Of a stretch of 64,000 bases of DNA, positions 32,492 through 43,691 are shown one piece after another. This stretch comes from Actinomycetota bacterium. GTDB taxonomy: Bacteria > Actinomycetota > Actinomycetes > Nanopelagicales > Nanopelagicaceae. The stretch lies in the NCBI GenBank assembly GCA_009698675.1, contig WLPT01000006.1:1-64000 (forward strand), in the 5' to 3' direction. Made by a program: the position numbers and the translations under genes. How positions within the stretch are numbered: position 1 is the stretch's first letter; the number at the start of each line of letters is the position of its first letter. Under the pieces are notes generated by a model that did no database searches, was not told the DNA's origin, and saw only the letters and a list, made by a program, of their open reading frames with translations.

Positions 32492-34564
32492 CTACCTGCC
32501 CTTTGCATAATGCTTAATCATTGTTGCATGGACATCACGAAGCGGTTTGCCCTGATCATCGCAGTTCTTTCGAAGCCATTCGGTACCGTTTAACTGCCAG
32601 CTCGAAGTTTCATCAGATAGACCTAAATCTAAAATAGCTTGCAATCTTTGGTGATGCTCTTTCCTGTCAACGCGAACTAAACTCTCAACTCGACGATCTA
32701 AATTGCGGCCCATTAAATCTGCACTGCCAATCCAATATTGACTGTCCCCACCATTGATGAAATGAAAGATGCGTGAATGCTCCAAAAAGCGACCTAAAAC
32801 TGACTTAACTGTAATATTTTCTGAAACTCCTGGAATCCCAGGCTGAACAGCACAAATACCACGAATTAAAAGTTCTACTTTTACACCGGCAGTAGATGCT
32901 TCATACATTTTGGCAACAAAGCTCTCGTCTAAAATTGAGTTGAGTTTAAATTGAATACCGGCGGGTTTACCGGCTTTTGCATTCTCGATTTCACGATCAA
33001 TGCGCTCGATGATTCCAGAGCGTAGAGTTCTAGGTGCAACAAGTAATCGTGAATATGTTGATTGCGGTGCAAAACCAGAGAGCTGATTAAAGAGTTTAGT
33101 TAAATCCTCAGTGAGCTCGATATCGGTGCTGAGGATACCTAAGTCCTCATACATGCGTGCCGTCTTTGGATTGTAATTTCCCGTTCCAATATGACAGTAA
33201 CGTCGCAGGCCCTGCTGTTCGTCACGAATTACAAGGGAGAGTTTTGCATGAGTTTTCAAGCCCATTAATCCATAGACAACGTGCACGCCAGCGGCCTCTA
33301 GTTTTCTCGCCCAACGTACATTTGCCTGTTCATCAAATCGAGCACGAATCTCTATTACCGCTAATACCTGTTTACCTGCTTCAGCCGCTTCGATGAGCGC
33401 TTCGATGATGGGTGAGTCGCCAGAGGTCCTATAGAGCGTCTGCTTTATGGCAAGTACATGCGGGTCTTGAGCGGCACTTTGCAAGAAGTGAACTACCGAT
33501 GAAGTGAAGGATTCATAGGGGTGGTGGAGCAGAATCTCGCCTTGGCGAATTGCGGCAAAAAATAGGTCAGTGTCCTCTGCATCTACCTCTGATAAGGCAT
33601 GTGCGGTTCGAGATCTAAAAACCTCATACTTTAAATCTGGGAATCCAAGATCTGCAATCTTGTTAAGGGCAGTTAAGTCTAAGGGCGAGGGTGCATGGAG
33701 AATATTCTCTTCATCTATTCCAAGTTCGTTAGCTAAGCGTTCAACTAATCGAGAATCTACGCCACTCTCAATTTCAAGACGTACCGGCGGACCAAAGCGA
33801 CGTCGTGCTAACTCGGCTTCAAGGGAGAGTAAAATATCCTCCGACTCTTCCTCATCTAATTCAATATCCTGGTTACGCGTGACACGAAATGTGTAGTGAT
33901 CTTCAATAACCATTCCAGGAAAAAGCTCATGTAGGTTGATCGCAATCAGCTCTTCGATTGGGATGAATCGAGTTGAGCCGCTCTTTGCAGTTGCGATGAA
34001 ACGTGGCAGGATTTCAGGAACTTTAACGCGAGCGAAAAACTCTTCATGAGTTAGTGGATTCTTAACAATCACAGCTAGATTTAACGACAACCCTGAGATG
34101 TATGGGAATGGGTGCGAAGGATCAACAGCAAGTGGAGTTAGAACTGGAAATATACGATCGTGAAATAATTTATCAACGTAGCTGCGCTCAGTTTCATCCA
34201 GATTATCCCAGTGTAAGAATTCAACTCCGTGCGCTTTAAGTTTGGGCACAATATCTTCGTGTAAAGTTTTAGATTGCCTTTCGATTAAATCTTTGGTGCG
34301 CAGTGAGATCTCCCTCATCAAAGCTTTTGGTGATATTCCAGCGACATTGGCAGCTGTAATCTCGTTTTCAATCTTGCTCATCAAGGTCGCTACTCGCACC
34401 ATAAAAAACTCATCGAGATTTGATGAGAAAATCGCTAAAAATCGGACGCGCTCCAGTAATGGAATCGTTGGGTCTTCGGCCAGCTCTAAAACCCGCTGAT
34501 CGAAGGAGAGCCAACTGAGCTCTCGGTCCGTCACATTCTCGAACTTCATTTTTTGATTCTCCAC
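32492..34564 (-). CDS. ppk1: Polyphosphate kinase
   Basis: ELSWLSFDQRVLELAED, SSNLDEFFMVRVA, VYGLMGLKTHAKLSLV, YCHIGTGNYNPKTA. Confidence 0.96.
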   Translation of the reverse strand: MENQKMKFENVTDRELSWLSFDQRVLELAEDPTIPLLERVRFLAIFSSNLDEFFMVRVATLMSKIENEITAANVAGISPKALMREISLRTKDLIERQSKTLHEDIVPKLKAHGVEFLHWDNLDETERSYVDKLFHDRIFPVLTPLAVDPSHPFPYISGLSLNLAVIVKNPLTHEEFFARVKVPEILPRFIATAKSGSTRFIPIEELIAINLHELFPGMVIEDHYTFRVTRNQDIELDEEESEDILLSLEAELARRRFGPPVRLEIESGVDSRLVERLANELGIDEENILHAPSPLDLTALNKIADLGFPDLKYEVFRSRTAHALSEVDAEDTDLFFAAIRQGEILLHHPYESFTSSVVHFLQSAAQDPHVLAIKQTLYRTSGDSPIIEALIEAAEAGKQVLAVIEIRARFDEQANVRWARKLEAAGVHVVYGLMGLKTHAKLSLVIRDEQQGLRRYCHIGTGNYNPKTARMYEDLGILSTDIELTEDLTKLFNQLSGFAPQSTYSRLLVAPRTLRSGIIERIDREIENAKAGKPAGIQFKLNSILDESFVAKMYEASTAGVKVELLIRGICAVQPGIPGVSENITVKSVLGRFLEHSRIFHFINGGDSQYWIGSADLMGRNLDRRVESLVRVDRKEHHQRLQAILDLGLSDETSSWQLNGTEWLRKNCDDQGKPLRDVHATMIKHYAKGR

Positions 34565-34582
34565 GTTTAGGGTGAACTGCAG

Positions 34583-37500
34583 GTGTCTAGGATATGGACA
34601 AACCGTAAACCACCAAAAATTTCACGCCATCTGCGCTCAAGTGGCAGACTAAAGCCCGTGATCACAAACTATTGGATGAGCCCGGAAACCACCTCCGTAA
34701 ATCGCTTGCCCATGCTCAATATTGAACATATTGAGAAAATCTCCCTTGACGGTATTTGGCGCTTTCAGCTGCTGCATAGCCCTTTGGCCTCCCTTGGTAA
34801 AAAATGGTCCTCTATTCCAGTTCCGGGTTTATGGACAATGCAGCCTGAGAGCGAAGTTTTTTTCGATAAGCCTATTTATACAAATGTTCAAATGCCCTTT
34901 CAAGAGCAGCCGCCAATGGTCCCAGCAGAAAATCCTCACGGTGTGTACGAACGTGATTTTGAACTTCCTGAAAGCTGGATAGACAAACGCGTAGTTTTAA
35001 GACTCGGCGGTTACGAATCGGTGGCGCTTATTTATATCAATGGCGTAGAAGTTGGGCTCACTAAAGATTCACGCTTGGCAGCTGAATTCGACGTAACACA
35101 ATTCGTACGTCGCGGATCCAACGTCCTACGAATCGATGTTACTAAATGGTCAGATGCGACTTTCATTGAGGATCAAGATCAATGGTGGCATGGTGGTATC
35201 ACACGTTCAGTAATGCTTTTTGCAACAAATAAGGTTTATATTGAACGGTTCTACACCACCGCTGGCTTAGAAAAGGATTGCACAACGGGATCTTTAGATA
35301 TTCGATCACAGATCGCATCCATCGAAAACCTTTCTACTCATGGCTACACATTGTCTGTGGGGATTGAAGAGCTCCCTAATGTTAAATCCTCGAAGATGTC
35401 TCAAACAATTGCGAATTTCACCGCGCCAATATGGACCGATTACAACGAAGAGTTGCGCAGCGCTAGTAATGATTACTTTCATGGAGCCTATTGGCAGGGC
35501 AATATGCCCGAAGCGACCCGCGCCGCAATAGAGAGAACTGAGCCACCTCCGGCTGGGTTAGTCCACTTTAAAGCTACTATTCCAGGCGTAAAAGCCTGGT
35601 CGGCCGAAGAGCCCAACCTCTACACATTACAGATTGAGTTACGCGATCCCGCCGGTCATATTATCGAAGTTTCATCGCAACGAATCGGTTTTAAATCAGT
35701 TGTTATTAGTGGGCGTGAATTATTGGTCAATGGTAAAGCGGTAATATTCTATGGAATTAATCGACATGATTTTAATCGCTTCACTGGGCGTGTACTAACT
35801 CGCGAGGATATGCGAGAAGATCTGCTCGAACTTAAACGCTGGAACTTTAATGCCGTGCGCACGTCGCACTATCCCAATGACGCCGCATTTCTAGATCTTT
35901 GCGATGAACTTGGTTTTTATGTAATTGGTGAGGCCAATATTGAATCACACGCCTTTATCGCATCTATCTGTAATGACCCAAAATACTTGACTGCCTTTGT
36001 GGACCGTGTTGGAAGAATGATTCAACGCGATATTCACCACCCTGCCGTTGTTATGTGGTCGCTTGGAAATGAATCGGGTGCTGGAACAAATCATGAGGCG
36101 GCCGCTGCATATGCGCGCAGCTTTGACCCTTCACGGCCCTTGCACTACGAGGGTGGAATACGTGGAAACTGGATGGGTAGTCACTCCCTTACCGATGTGA
36201 TCTGCCCGATGTATCCATCGATCAATGCGATTAAGGAGTATGCGGCATCAAAGGAGGCTGATCGGCCATTAATTATGTGCGAGTACTCCCATGCGATGGG
36301 TAACTCCAACGGAACTTTGGCTGAGTATTGGGAGACGATTGAATCTACGCCCGGCTTACAGGGCGGTTTTATTTGGGAGTTCTGGGATCACGGGCCGGTA
36401 CAGACGATGCCCGATGGCACTACTCGTAATGCATATGGTGGTGATTACGGCGAAGTTAAACATGATGGAAATTTTTGCTGCGATGGAATGGTTTTCCCAG
36501 ATCGCACCGCAAAGCCTGCCATGCATGAGTTTAAAGCCATCGCCGCACCTGCCAATATATCTTCCGTAAAAGCCTCTGCAGGCAATTTTAAGATCTTCAA
36601 CAAATTATTTTTTAGAGATTTAAGTGAGTATGAAGTTCACTGGGCAATTACTCGTGATGGAATTATTGGTGATAGTGGAAAGATCAAGCTCCCAAAAGTG
36701 GGCCCACGTAAAACGATTGGTTTCAAAGTTACTTCACCTCTACTGACCAAACCAGATGGATTCGGTGAGCGCTTCATTACCTTTACTATTGTTCGAATTT
36801 CTAGCACTGCCTGGTCACCTTCAAAGAGTGAAGTTGGCTGGAATCAGTTACCACTTCCTTCGCGAACTTTAACTCTTGCCGCCTCCGATCCATCTGCAAC
36901 TTTTAGTCAGATAGTTGACGAGAATGGGCAGATTGTTCTGCCTTACGGTGTAATCGCTCCAGTTTTAACATTATGGCGCGCGCCTACAGATAACGATCGC
37001 ATTGGACACATCGCTACTAAATGGAACCGATGGGGCTTACGTGAAATGGATCGTACGGCCTGCACTGTCTCTGAAACGCAATCTCGTATTACTGTTACAA
37101 ATACTTGGCAGACTGGTGCAGGTTTTACTATTAAGCAGGTGCAAGTCATTACACCCGTTGCCGATGGTTTTAAAGTAAAAGAAAGTATCGCACTCCCAAA
37201 AGATTTAGACGATGTTGCCAGGGTAGGTATTAACTTTGAACTCGATGGATCTCTGTCAGATTTAACCTGGTTTGGAAGTGGGCCTCATGAGACTTATCCT
37301 GATCGAAAGATTGCACGCGTGCACCGTTACGTTTCAACGGTTGCGGCACAGTATGTTCCTTATGTGCGTCCACAGGAAAATGGTGGCCATAGCCTTGTGC
37401 GCTGGTTTGAGCTCACAAACGCTAACGGGCATGGAGTTCGTATCCAACTAAATAGACCCCATCAGGTCTCAGTCACACCAAACCGTGCAATCGATTTAGC

Positions 37501-37672
37501 GGATGCAACTCATGATGTTGAGGTCAAGGCCTGCGGTAATACTGTCGTAAACATTGATGCTCTACACCGCGGAGTTGGAACCGCTTCATGTGGCCCGGAT
37601 ACTCTCAATACATACATTATTAAACCTGGAATTCATACATTTGAATGGGCAGTTACTTCACTCACAAACTAA
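34583..37672 (+). CDS. lacZ: Beta-galactosidase GH2, cytosolic
   Basis: GINRHDFNRFTGR, VVMWSLGNESGAG, MCEYSHAMGNSNG; GTG start uncertain (ATGs at 34676 and nearby possible). Confidence 0.94.
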   Translation: MSRIWTNRKPPKISRHLRSSGRLKPVITNYWMSPETTSVNRLPMLNIEHIEKISLDGIWRFQLLHSPLASLGKKWSSIPVPGLWTMQPESEVFFDKPIYTNVQMPFQEQPPMVPAENPHGVYERDFELPESWIDKRVVLRLGGYESVALIYINGVEVGLTKDSRLAAEFDVTQFVRRGSNVLRIDVTKWSDATFIEDQDQWWHGGITRSVMLFATNKVYIERFYTTAGLEKDCTTGSLDIRSQIASIENLSTHGYTLSVGIEELPNVKSSKMSQTIANFTAPIWTDYNEELRSASNDYFHGAYWQGNMPEATRAAIERTEPPPAGLVHFKATIPGVKAWSAEEPNLYTLQIELRDPAGHIIEVSSQRIGFKSVVISGRELLVNGKAVIFYGINRHDFNRFTGRVLTREDMREDLLELKRWNFNAVRTSHYPNDAAFLDLCDELGFYVIGEANIESHAFIASICNDPKYLTAFVDRVGRMIQRDIHHPAVVMWSLGNESGAGTNHEAAAAYARSFDPSRPLHYEGGIRGNWMGSHSLTDVICPMYPSINAIKEYAASKEADRPLIMCEYSHAMGNSNGTLAEYWETIESTPGLQGGFIWEFWDHGPVQTMPDGTTRNAYGGDYGEVKHDGNFCCDGMVFPDRTAKPAMHEFKAIAAPANISSVKASAGNFKIFNKLFFRDLSEYEVHWAITRDGIIGDSGKIKLPKVGPRKTIGFKVTSPLLTKPDGFGERFITFTIVRISSTAWSPSKSEVGWNQLPLPSRTLTLAASDPSATFSQIVDENGQIVLPYGVIAPVLTLWRAPTDNDRIGHIATKWNRWGLREMDRTACTVSETQSRITVTNTWQTGAGFTIKQVQVITPVADGFKVKESIALPKDLDDVARVGINFELDGSLSDLTWFGSGPHETYPDRKIARVHRYVSTVAAQYVPYVRPQENGGHSLVRWFELTNANGHGVRIQLNRPHQVSVTPNRAIDLADATHDVEVKACGNTVVNIDALHRGVGTASCGPDTLNTYIIKPGIHTFEWAVTSLTN

Positions 37673-38457
37673 TCTAGATGTGAGAGCGGCCAATGTATGG
37701 CCACAGGATATTTACAGCTGCGGCCATCTCCCGATGATTTACCCCGTGCGCGCCGCCACATCCATGGCAGAGCAAAAGCTATAAACCAGATCGTTGTGAC
37801 CGCCACACGTAAAAACCTATTGGGCGGATTCCTCGGTGGAAGTGGATCTCGCCAGTGCACATCAAATGGAAGTTCTATCAATTCAAGCACCGCTTCAGCT
37901 ACGCGAGAATGCCCCATTACATTTAAATGCAGGCGATCAAATGCTAAGAATCTGCGATCACTAAATGCAACCTCTTCATTTGCATCTGCGATTATTGCGC
38001 CAACTTCCATTCCAACATCACGCACATTTCGGTTGAATTCACTAAAGCGTTGCTCCCAAATTTTTGCTGAGCGCCCAGTATTTCCCGTTTTTTCTAAAAC
38101 AGTAAATAGAATTATCGTCGCACCCGATGCAGATAGGCGTCGTACCGCATCGGCATATAGAGGCAAAACAAGCTCTGATTTGTATCCTGGGCGAATAACA
38201 TCGTTGGCGCCGGCGTGAAAGGAGATAAGCGTTTGTGGACCAGTCACTTGCGCAATAGCCGCTTCGATCTGCTCATCAACTACTTGTGCCACTAATTTCC
38301 CACGAATGGCTAAGTTGGCATAGGTAAAATCTGGATGGAACTTAGCCATCACATCGGCGACGCGATCTGCCCATCCTCGGTATTGTCCATATTTCTTTTC
38401 ATCACACATACCCTCGGTATATGAGTCCCCAAGGGCGATAAAACGCTGATAAATCAA
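37669..38457 (-). CDS. SGNH/GDSL hydrolase
   Basis: FIALGDSYTEGM, SFHAGANDVIRPG, FDRLHLNVMGHSRVA. Confidence 0.9.
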   Translation of the reverse strand: MIYQRFIALGDSYTEGMCDEKKYGQYRGWADRVADVMAKFHPDFTYANLAIRGKLVAQVVDEQIEAAIAQVTGPQTLISFHAGANDVIRPGYKSELVLPLYADAVRRLSASGATIILFTVLEKTGNTGRSAKIWEQRFSEFNRNVRDVGMEVGAIIADANEEVAFSDRRFLAFDRLHLNVMGHSRVAEAVLELIELPFDVHWRDPLPPRNPPNRFLRVAVTTIWFIAFALPWMWRRARGKSSGDGRSCKYPVAIHWPLSHLD

Positions 38458-38461
38458 GGCA

Positions 38462-39463
38462 TTATCCCTTACGGCGGGCCTGATCTACAAAGAAAAGTGC
38501 GATTGCGGTTGCGACACTGGCATTGAGCGATTCTGTCGTTGCGCTAATTGGAATTGAGATTACGAGATCACATTTCTCACGAGTAAGGCGAGCTAAACCT
38601 TTTCCTTCACTACCGACAACAATCATGATCGCCTCGGATGCAATCTTCATCGTACTGATTAACTCTTCTGATTCTCCGTCAAGGCCAACAACAAAGAGGC
38701 CCTCTTTCTTGGCAGCATCAATAGTTCGTGCAAGGTTGGTTACTTGTGCAATGGGCAATCGTGCCGCTGCACCTGCAGAGGACTTCCATGCCGAAGCGGT
38801 CATAGATGCCGCACGACGCTCGGTCATGATTACTCCCGCTGCACCAAATGCTGCTGCACTTCTAATAATTGCTCCTAAGTTGCGTGGATCTGTAACTCCA
38901 TCGAGTGCAACAACAAGGGCTGGATATTTGGCGCGCTGCATAATCTCTTCAAAACTTGAGTATTGGAATGGCTTAATTGCAAGAATAATTCCCTGGCTAT
39001 TTGGTGAGATGCCTTCAACTTCAGCGCGGTGAGCCTCGCGAATTGGAAGACCAAGGTGCAGTGCTAACTTCAATGATTCGGCAACGCGATCGTCAACTTC
39101 GATGCTGCGTGCAACTAATAGTTCAGTGGCAGGAACGCTCTCGCGTAGAGCTTCAAGAACGGCATTACGACCAGCGACAATCTCACCGCGTGGACGATCT
39201 CCGCGTGGTGCGCGGGCCGGCCTAATCTCTTTGCCATCACTTCTACCGGCAGTTACTTTTCCGGCGCCTCGAGTTGTGGTTTTACTCGAGCTCTTTTTCG
39301 CAACGGCCTTCTTGCGCTTTGCAGCTGCATGGTAAGGACGATCTTCAGCCTTAGGCGTAGGTCCTTTTCCAGTAAGACGCTTCTTATTTTTTCCACCAGT
39401 GCCGGTAGATGGACCTTTTTTTGAGGCACGGATAGCGCCCTTGCGGGATGAATTTCCGGCCAT
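38462..39463 (-). CDS. rlmB: 23S rRNA (guanosine-2'-O-)-methyltransferase RlmB (SpoU family)
   Basis: GEIVAGRNAVLEALRE, DGVTDPRNLGAIIRSAAAFGA, VGSEGKGLARLTREKCD, ISATTESLNASVA; basic N-terminal extension. Confidence 0.93.
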   Translation of the reverse strand: MAGNSSRKGAIRASKKGPSTGTGGKNKKRLTGKGPTPKAEDRPYHAAAKRKKAVAKKSSSKTTTRGAGKVTAGRSDGKEIRPARAPRGDRPRGEIVAGRNAVLEALRESVPATELLVARSIEVDDRVAESLKLALHLGLPIREAHRAEVEGISPNSQGIILAIKPFQYSSFEEIMQRAKYPALVVALDGVTDPRNLGAIIRSAAAFGAAGVIMTERRAASMTASAWKSSAGAAARLPIAQVTNLARTIDAAKKEGLFVVGLDGESEELISTMKIASEAIMIVVGSEGKGLARLTREKCDLVISIPISATTESLNASVATAIALFFVDQARRKG

Positions 39464-39465
39464 CG

Positions 39466-40863
39466 TTAACTCTTTTCCATAATCGACCAACGTGGCCCTT
39501 GTGCAGTGTCTTCAATTGTAATTCCTAAAGCAAGGAGCCCATCACGGATGGCATCAGATGCAGCGAAATCCTTGCGTTCGCGCGCCGATGTTCGCTCTTT
39601 AAGCGCCAACGCGATGACTCCATCCATCGCTTGGCTCAAATCTGCTGACCTGAAATCAGTAAAGTTCTTATCGAATGGATCACAGCCCAAAATCTCTAAA
39701 GCTCCACGAATTTCATTGGCATTTTTCGAGATCTCAGAAACATCATTATCGGTAATTGCTTGATTTCCAAGGCGCAGGTTCTCTGAAATAGTTGCAAGCC
39801 CTACTGGAACTGCTAAGTCATCATCCATTGCAGCAGCAAAAGAAGTGCTTACTTCGCACTTTGGTAATGAGCCAGTGATTTCAGCTGCACGTTTTAGAAA
39901 GTTTTCAACTCTTCGAAATGCAACGGCCGATTCTTCCAGCGCGGTCTGTGAGTACTCAAGCATTGAACGGTAGTGAGCACTTCCTAAATACCAGCGCAGT
40001 TCGATTCCGCGAACATTTTGCAAGATAACTTCTACCAGAAGTGAGTTGCCTAGTGACTTACTCATCTTCTCGCCTGACTGTGTAACCCAGGCATTGTGTA
40101 ACCATCGCTTTGCAAAACCATATCCCGCAGCTTCGGATTGTGCGATTTCATTTTCATGGTGAGGGAAAATTAAATCTAATCCGCCTCCATGAATATCAAA
40201 ACTCTCGCCAAGATATGTATGTGCCATTGCAGAGCACTCTAAGTGCCAACCAGGTCGACCATCGCCCCACGGTGTTGGCCATGATGGCTCACCTGGCTTT
40301 GCCGCTTTCCATAGTGCAAAGTCACGAGGATCGCGCTTGATTGAACTAGCTGCGTCAACGTCGGTCGCGGGCATTAAATCATCGATGCGTTGACCTGAAA
40401 GTGTTAAGTAGCGATGTAATTTACGGACCTCTAAATAGACATCGCCGTTGCCTGGAGCATAGGCCGAACCATTATCAATAAGAATCTGCATGAGTTCGAT
40501 CATCTGCGTAATGTGGCCAGTAGCTCGTGGCTCATACGTTGGCGGCAAGACGTTTAATGCAGCGAAAGCGGCAGTAAATTCACGCTCATACTTCATGGCA
40601 AGCGCCCACCATGGAGTTTTTTCCTGTGCAGCTTTCTGCAATATTTTGTCGTCGATATCGGTGACGTTACGGATTAAAGTGACATCGTAACCACTCATAT
40701 TTAACCAACGCCGCAAAATATCGAAGTTAACTGCGCTACGAATGTGGCCAATATGTGGAGCAGCTTGTACGGTAGCACCACATACATAGATTGAAACTTC
40801 ACCCTTTTTTATTGGAGTGAATGGGCCAACTTCACGAGTGGCCGTATCGTAGAGATTTAACAT
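39466..40863 (-). CDS. cysS: Cysteinyl-tRNA synthetase
   Basis: YVCGATVQAAPHIGHIRSAVNFD, GWHLECSAMA, FPHHENEIAQSEA, GEKMSKSLGNS. Confidence 0.97.
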   Translation of the reverse strand: MLNLYDTATREVGPFTPIKKGEVSIYVCGATVQAAPHIGHIRSAVNFDILRRWLNMSGYDVTLIRNVTDIDDKILQKAAQEKTPWWALAMKYEREFTAAFAALNVLPPTYEPRATGHITQMIELMQILIDNGSAYAPGNGDVYLEVRKLHRYLTLSGQRIDDLMPATDVDAASSIKRDPRDFALWKAAKPGEPSWPTPWGDGRPGWHLECSAMAHTYLGESFDIHGGGLDLIFPHHENEIAQSEAAGYGFAKRWLHNAWVTQSGEKMSKSLGNSLLVEVILQNVRGIELRWYLGSAHYRSMLEYSQTALEESAVAFRRVENFLKRAAEITGSLPKCEVSTSFAAAMDDDLAVPVGLATISENLRLGNQAITDNDVSEISKNANEIRGALEILGCDPFDKNFTDFRSADLSQAMDGVIALALKERTSARERKDFAASDAIRDGLLALGITIEDTAQGPRWSIMEKS

Positions 40864-41340
40864 CTATGGCACCTGCACAAGTGCATTAGCGATTACAAAT
40901 ACGCCTTCACCGCGACCAGTAAAGCCCATCGCATCAGATGTCGTTGCTGCAACAGAAACTGGTGCACCAAGTGCCTGGCTTAAAACCTCTTGGGCTTCGG
41001 CTCTACGTGGTGTAATTCTTGGTTCATTGCCAATAATCTGTAGAGCTACGTTGTTGATTACAAATCCTTTTTTAGTAACGAGCTCTTTCACATGTGCAAG
41101 CATTGCAACTCCAGTTACGCCGGCCCATTCAGGACGATCAACGCCAAAGAGTTCACCGATGTCACCAAGTTGGCATGCAGATAACACTGCATCACATATT
41201 GCGTGCACCGCTGCATCACCATCGGAGTGTGCGACTAATCCATTAACATCTGGCCACTCAAGTCCGGCCAAGAAACATGGACCGGTTACGCCATACTTAT
41301 GCGCATCGACACCGATTCCAGTTCGGATTTTAGAGCTCAA
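40864..41340 (-). CDS. ispF: 2-C-methyl-D-erythritol 2,4-cyclodiphosphate synthase
   Basis: RTGIGVDAHKYG, LVAHSDGDAAVHAICDAVL, ATTSDAMGFTGRGEG. Confidence 0.95.
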   Translation of the reverse strand: MSSKIRTGIGVDAHKYGVTGPCFLAGLEWPDVNGLVAHSDGDAAVHAICDAVLSACQLGDIGELFGVDRPEWAGVTGVAMLAHVKELVTKKGFVINNVALQIIGNEPRITPRRAEAQEVLSQALGAPVSVAATTSDAMGFTGRGEGVFVIANALVQVP

Positions 41341-41612
41341 TGATCAACGCTCTCTACGATCATCTGAAGATTGGCAAGAGTTTCACTCTCGGTTGCGCCC
41401 TCAACCTGTACAACGACTTGATCTCCGCACTTAACTCCAAGGGTCATAACTCTCAAAACGCTCGCTCCATCGACTGGAGTGGATACAACTCCATCTACGA
41501 CTTTAGAGAGTCGGACCGTGCAACCCGATGATTTGGCACTTGAAGCAAAGAGGGCGGCAGGTCGAGCGTGAAGACCTACGGCCGAGGCAACTGTTGAGCG
41601 GAATTCAATCAT
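41337..41612 (-). CDS. ptsH: PTS phosphocarrier protein HPr
   Basis: VGLHARPAALF active-site His; DGASVLRVMTLGVKCGD. Confidence 0.92.
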   Translation of the reverse strand: MIEFRSTVASAVGLHARPAALFASSAKSSGCTVRLSKVVDGVVSTPVDGASVLRVMTLGVKCGDQVVVQVEGATESETLANLQMIVESVDH

Positions 41613-41694
41613 GGGCGATAGCGTAATGCGTAGAGTGAGTAGTGTTTAATAGGAACATCCATTCAACCCCGTGCACATATGTGAAAGTCGGACT

Positions 41695-42696
41695 ATGACT
41701 ACTGCGCCGCTCCTAATTGGACATCCGCTCGCCTCCAAAGAACATGCTCGTCATGCTCTGCTCTATATGTGCCGAATTAGAAAATTTGAAGAGGCCGTGG
41801 AGGATTTATTCGGACGCGGGATGATGCATGGAACGATGCACTTATCTATTGGTCAGGAAGCATCGCCAACTGGAATGTGTATGGCGCTCAATCTCACTGA
41901 CCAGATTACGTCGACGCACCGCGGTCATGGACATTGCATCGCTAAGGGCGCTGATTTAACGCGCATGATCGCCGAACTTCTTGGTAAAGAGATTGGATAC
42001 TGCGGCGGTCGAGGCGGAAGTATGCATATTGCCGATGTTGATACAGGAAATTTAGGAGCTAACGGTGTTGTAGGTGGCGGAATTCCAATTGCCGCTGGTG
42101 CAGCTCTTGCCTCAAAGATGATGAAGAGCGGGAAAGTAGTTGTCTCGTTTTTCGGAGATGGTGCCATGAATGAAGGTGCTTTCCACGAGGCGGCGAACTT
42201 GGCGGCAATCTGGAAACTACCGATGATTTTATTCTGCGAAAATAATAAATATGGAATGAGCTCCTCGACTGAAAAGGCATTTGCAATCGATAATTTGAAG
42301 GATCGCGCTCTTGGATATGGAATTCCATCGGTCAATGTTGATGGTAACGATGTTGTGGCTGTCTATGAGCAAGCTCAAATCGCCGCTGACCGTGCCCGAA
42401 ATGGTGAAGGCCCAACTTTAATTGTCGCCGAAACATATCGCTGGAAGGGCCACTCACGCTCTGATAAGAATTTATACCGCACAAAAGAGGAGATTGAAGA
42501 GTGGAGACTCTTAGATCCAATCCCTAAGTTTGTCGAGAAAATTCTTGAGTCAAAGCTAATGGAGCAGAGCGAAATCGATGCCATCCAAGCCGAAGCCCAG
42601 GATCAAGTAATTGCCGCAGTAAACGAGGCAGTGAAAGCCAAATCTGCTGAACCCTCCGGCTTATTAGCTGCAGTTTTTAAGGAGATCAGCGCATGA
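41695..42696 (+). CDS. 2-oxoacid/acetoin dehydrogenase E1 alpha subunit
   Basis: [64 protein letters not shown] motif. Confidence 0.92.
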   Translation: MTTAPLLIGHPLASKEHARHALLYMCRIRKFEEAVEDLFGRGMMHGTMHLSIGQEASPTGMCMALNLTDQITSTHRGHGHCIAKGADLTRMIAELLGKEIGYCGGRGGSMHIADVDTGNLGANGVVGGGIPIAAGAALASKMMKSGKVVVSFFGDGAMNEGAFHEAANLAAIWKLPMILFCENNKYGMSSSTEKAFAIDNLKDRALGYGIPSVNVDGNDVVAVYEQAQIAADRARNGEGPTLIVAETYRWKGHSRSDKNLYRTKEEIEEWRLLDPIPKFVEKILESKLMEQSEIDAIQAEAQDQVIAAVNEAVKAKSAEPSGLLAAVFKEISA

Positions 42697-43691
42697 GCGA
42701 TCGCATGTTGACCATGGCTGAAGCCGTCCGCGAAGCGATGAGTATCGCCTTCGATGAACGTCCCGAGGTATTCCTGCTCGGAGAAGACGTAGGAATTTAT
42801 GGTGGAGCCTTCGGTGTCTCTGCAGATATGTACCATCGTTATGGTGCCGAACGAGTACTTGATACACCGATCGCCGAACTCGGCATTGTTGGTGCAGCTG
42901 TAGGCGCAGCCCTTGCTGGAATGCGCCCAATCGTTGAAATTCAATTCTCTGACTTCACTGCACAGGCGATGGATCAAATTGCAAATCAAGCCGCCAAGAT
43001 TCACTTCATGCTAGGTGGTGCGCTACATGTCCCTATGGTTTTACGTACACCGCAAGGCTCAGGTACCGGCGCTGCCGCTCAGCACTCACAAAATCTTGAG
43101 CCGTGGTTTGCAAGTGTGCCAGGATTAAAAGTTGTTGTGCCATCTAACCCGGCCGATGCTAAAGGTCTACTTCTCTCTGCCATCGATGATCCCAATCCAG
43201 TTATTTTCTTAGAGCACAAACTGCTCTATAAGATTCCTGGTCGCGATAGCGTTCCAGTGGGCTCAGGACGTATTCCACTAGGCGTTGCTAAAGTCGTTCG
43301 CGAAGGAAAAGATTTAACAATTGTTGCAACGGGAATTATGGTCAACAAATCCTGGGAGGTCTGTGAAAAACTTGCAGCCGAAGGTATCTCAATTACATTA
43401 ATCGATCCGCGTACAATCTCTCCGCTAGATATGCAGCCTGTATATGAGTCCGTTGAAAAAACCGGACGTCTACTAGTTGTACAAGAAGGCCCATCACACG
43501 CAGGCTTCATCAATGAAGTAATTGCGCAAATGGCTGGAAGCTCCTCTTTTGGCTCATTAATCGCACCGATTAAGCGCCTAGCGGGGATGAATATCCCTAT
43601 CCCATATGCTCCACAACTTGAAAAAGCTGCGGTACCTCAAATTGAAGATATCGAAATCGCCGCACGAGACATAGTAAAGAACTGGCGATGA
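42693..43691 (+). CDS. 2-oxoacid/acetoin dehydrogenase E1 beta subunit
   Basis: [44 protein letters not shown]. Confidence 0.93.
   Translation: MSDRMLTMAEAVREAMSIAFDERPEVFLLGEDVGIYGGAFGVSADMYHRYGAERVLDTPIAELGIVGAAVGAALAGMRPIVEIQFSDFTAQAMDQIANQAAKIHFMLGGALHVPMVLRTPQGSGTGAAAQHSQNLEPWFASVPGLKVVVPSNPADAKGLLLSAIDDPNPVIFLEHKLLYKIPGRDSVPVGSGRIPLGVAKVVREGKDLTIVATGIMVNKSWEVCEKLAAEGISITLIDPRTISPLDMQPVYESVEKTGRLLVVQEGPSHAGFINEVIAQMAGSSSFGSLIAPIKRLAGMNIPIPYAPQLEKAAVPQIEDIEIAARDIVKNWR

Noticed and set aside
37697-38218. 173-aa + ORF opposite the SGNH hydrolase
   Set aside because: SGNH motifs on the minus strand are clear; the + frame has no motifs
41925-42335. 136-aa minus ORF inside E1 alpha
   Set aside because: Antisense to conserved TPP-binding region
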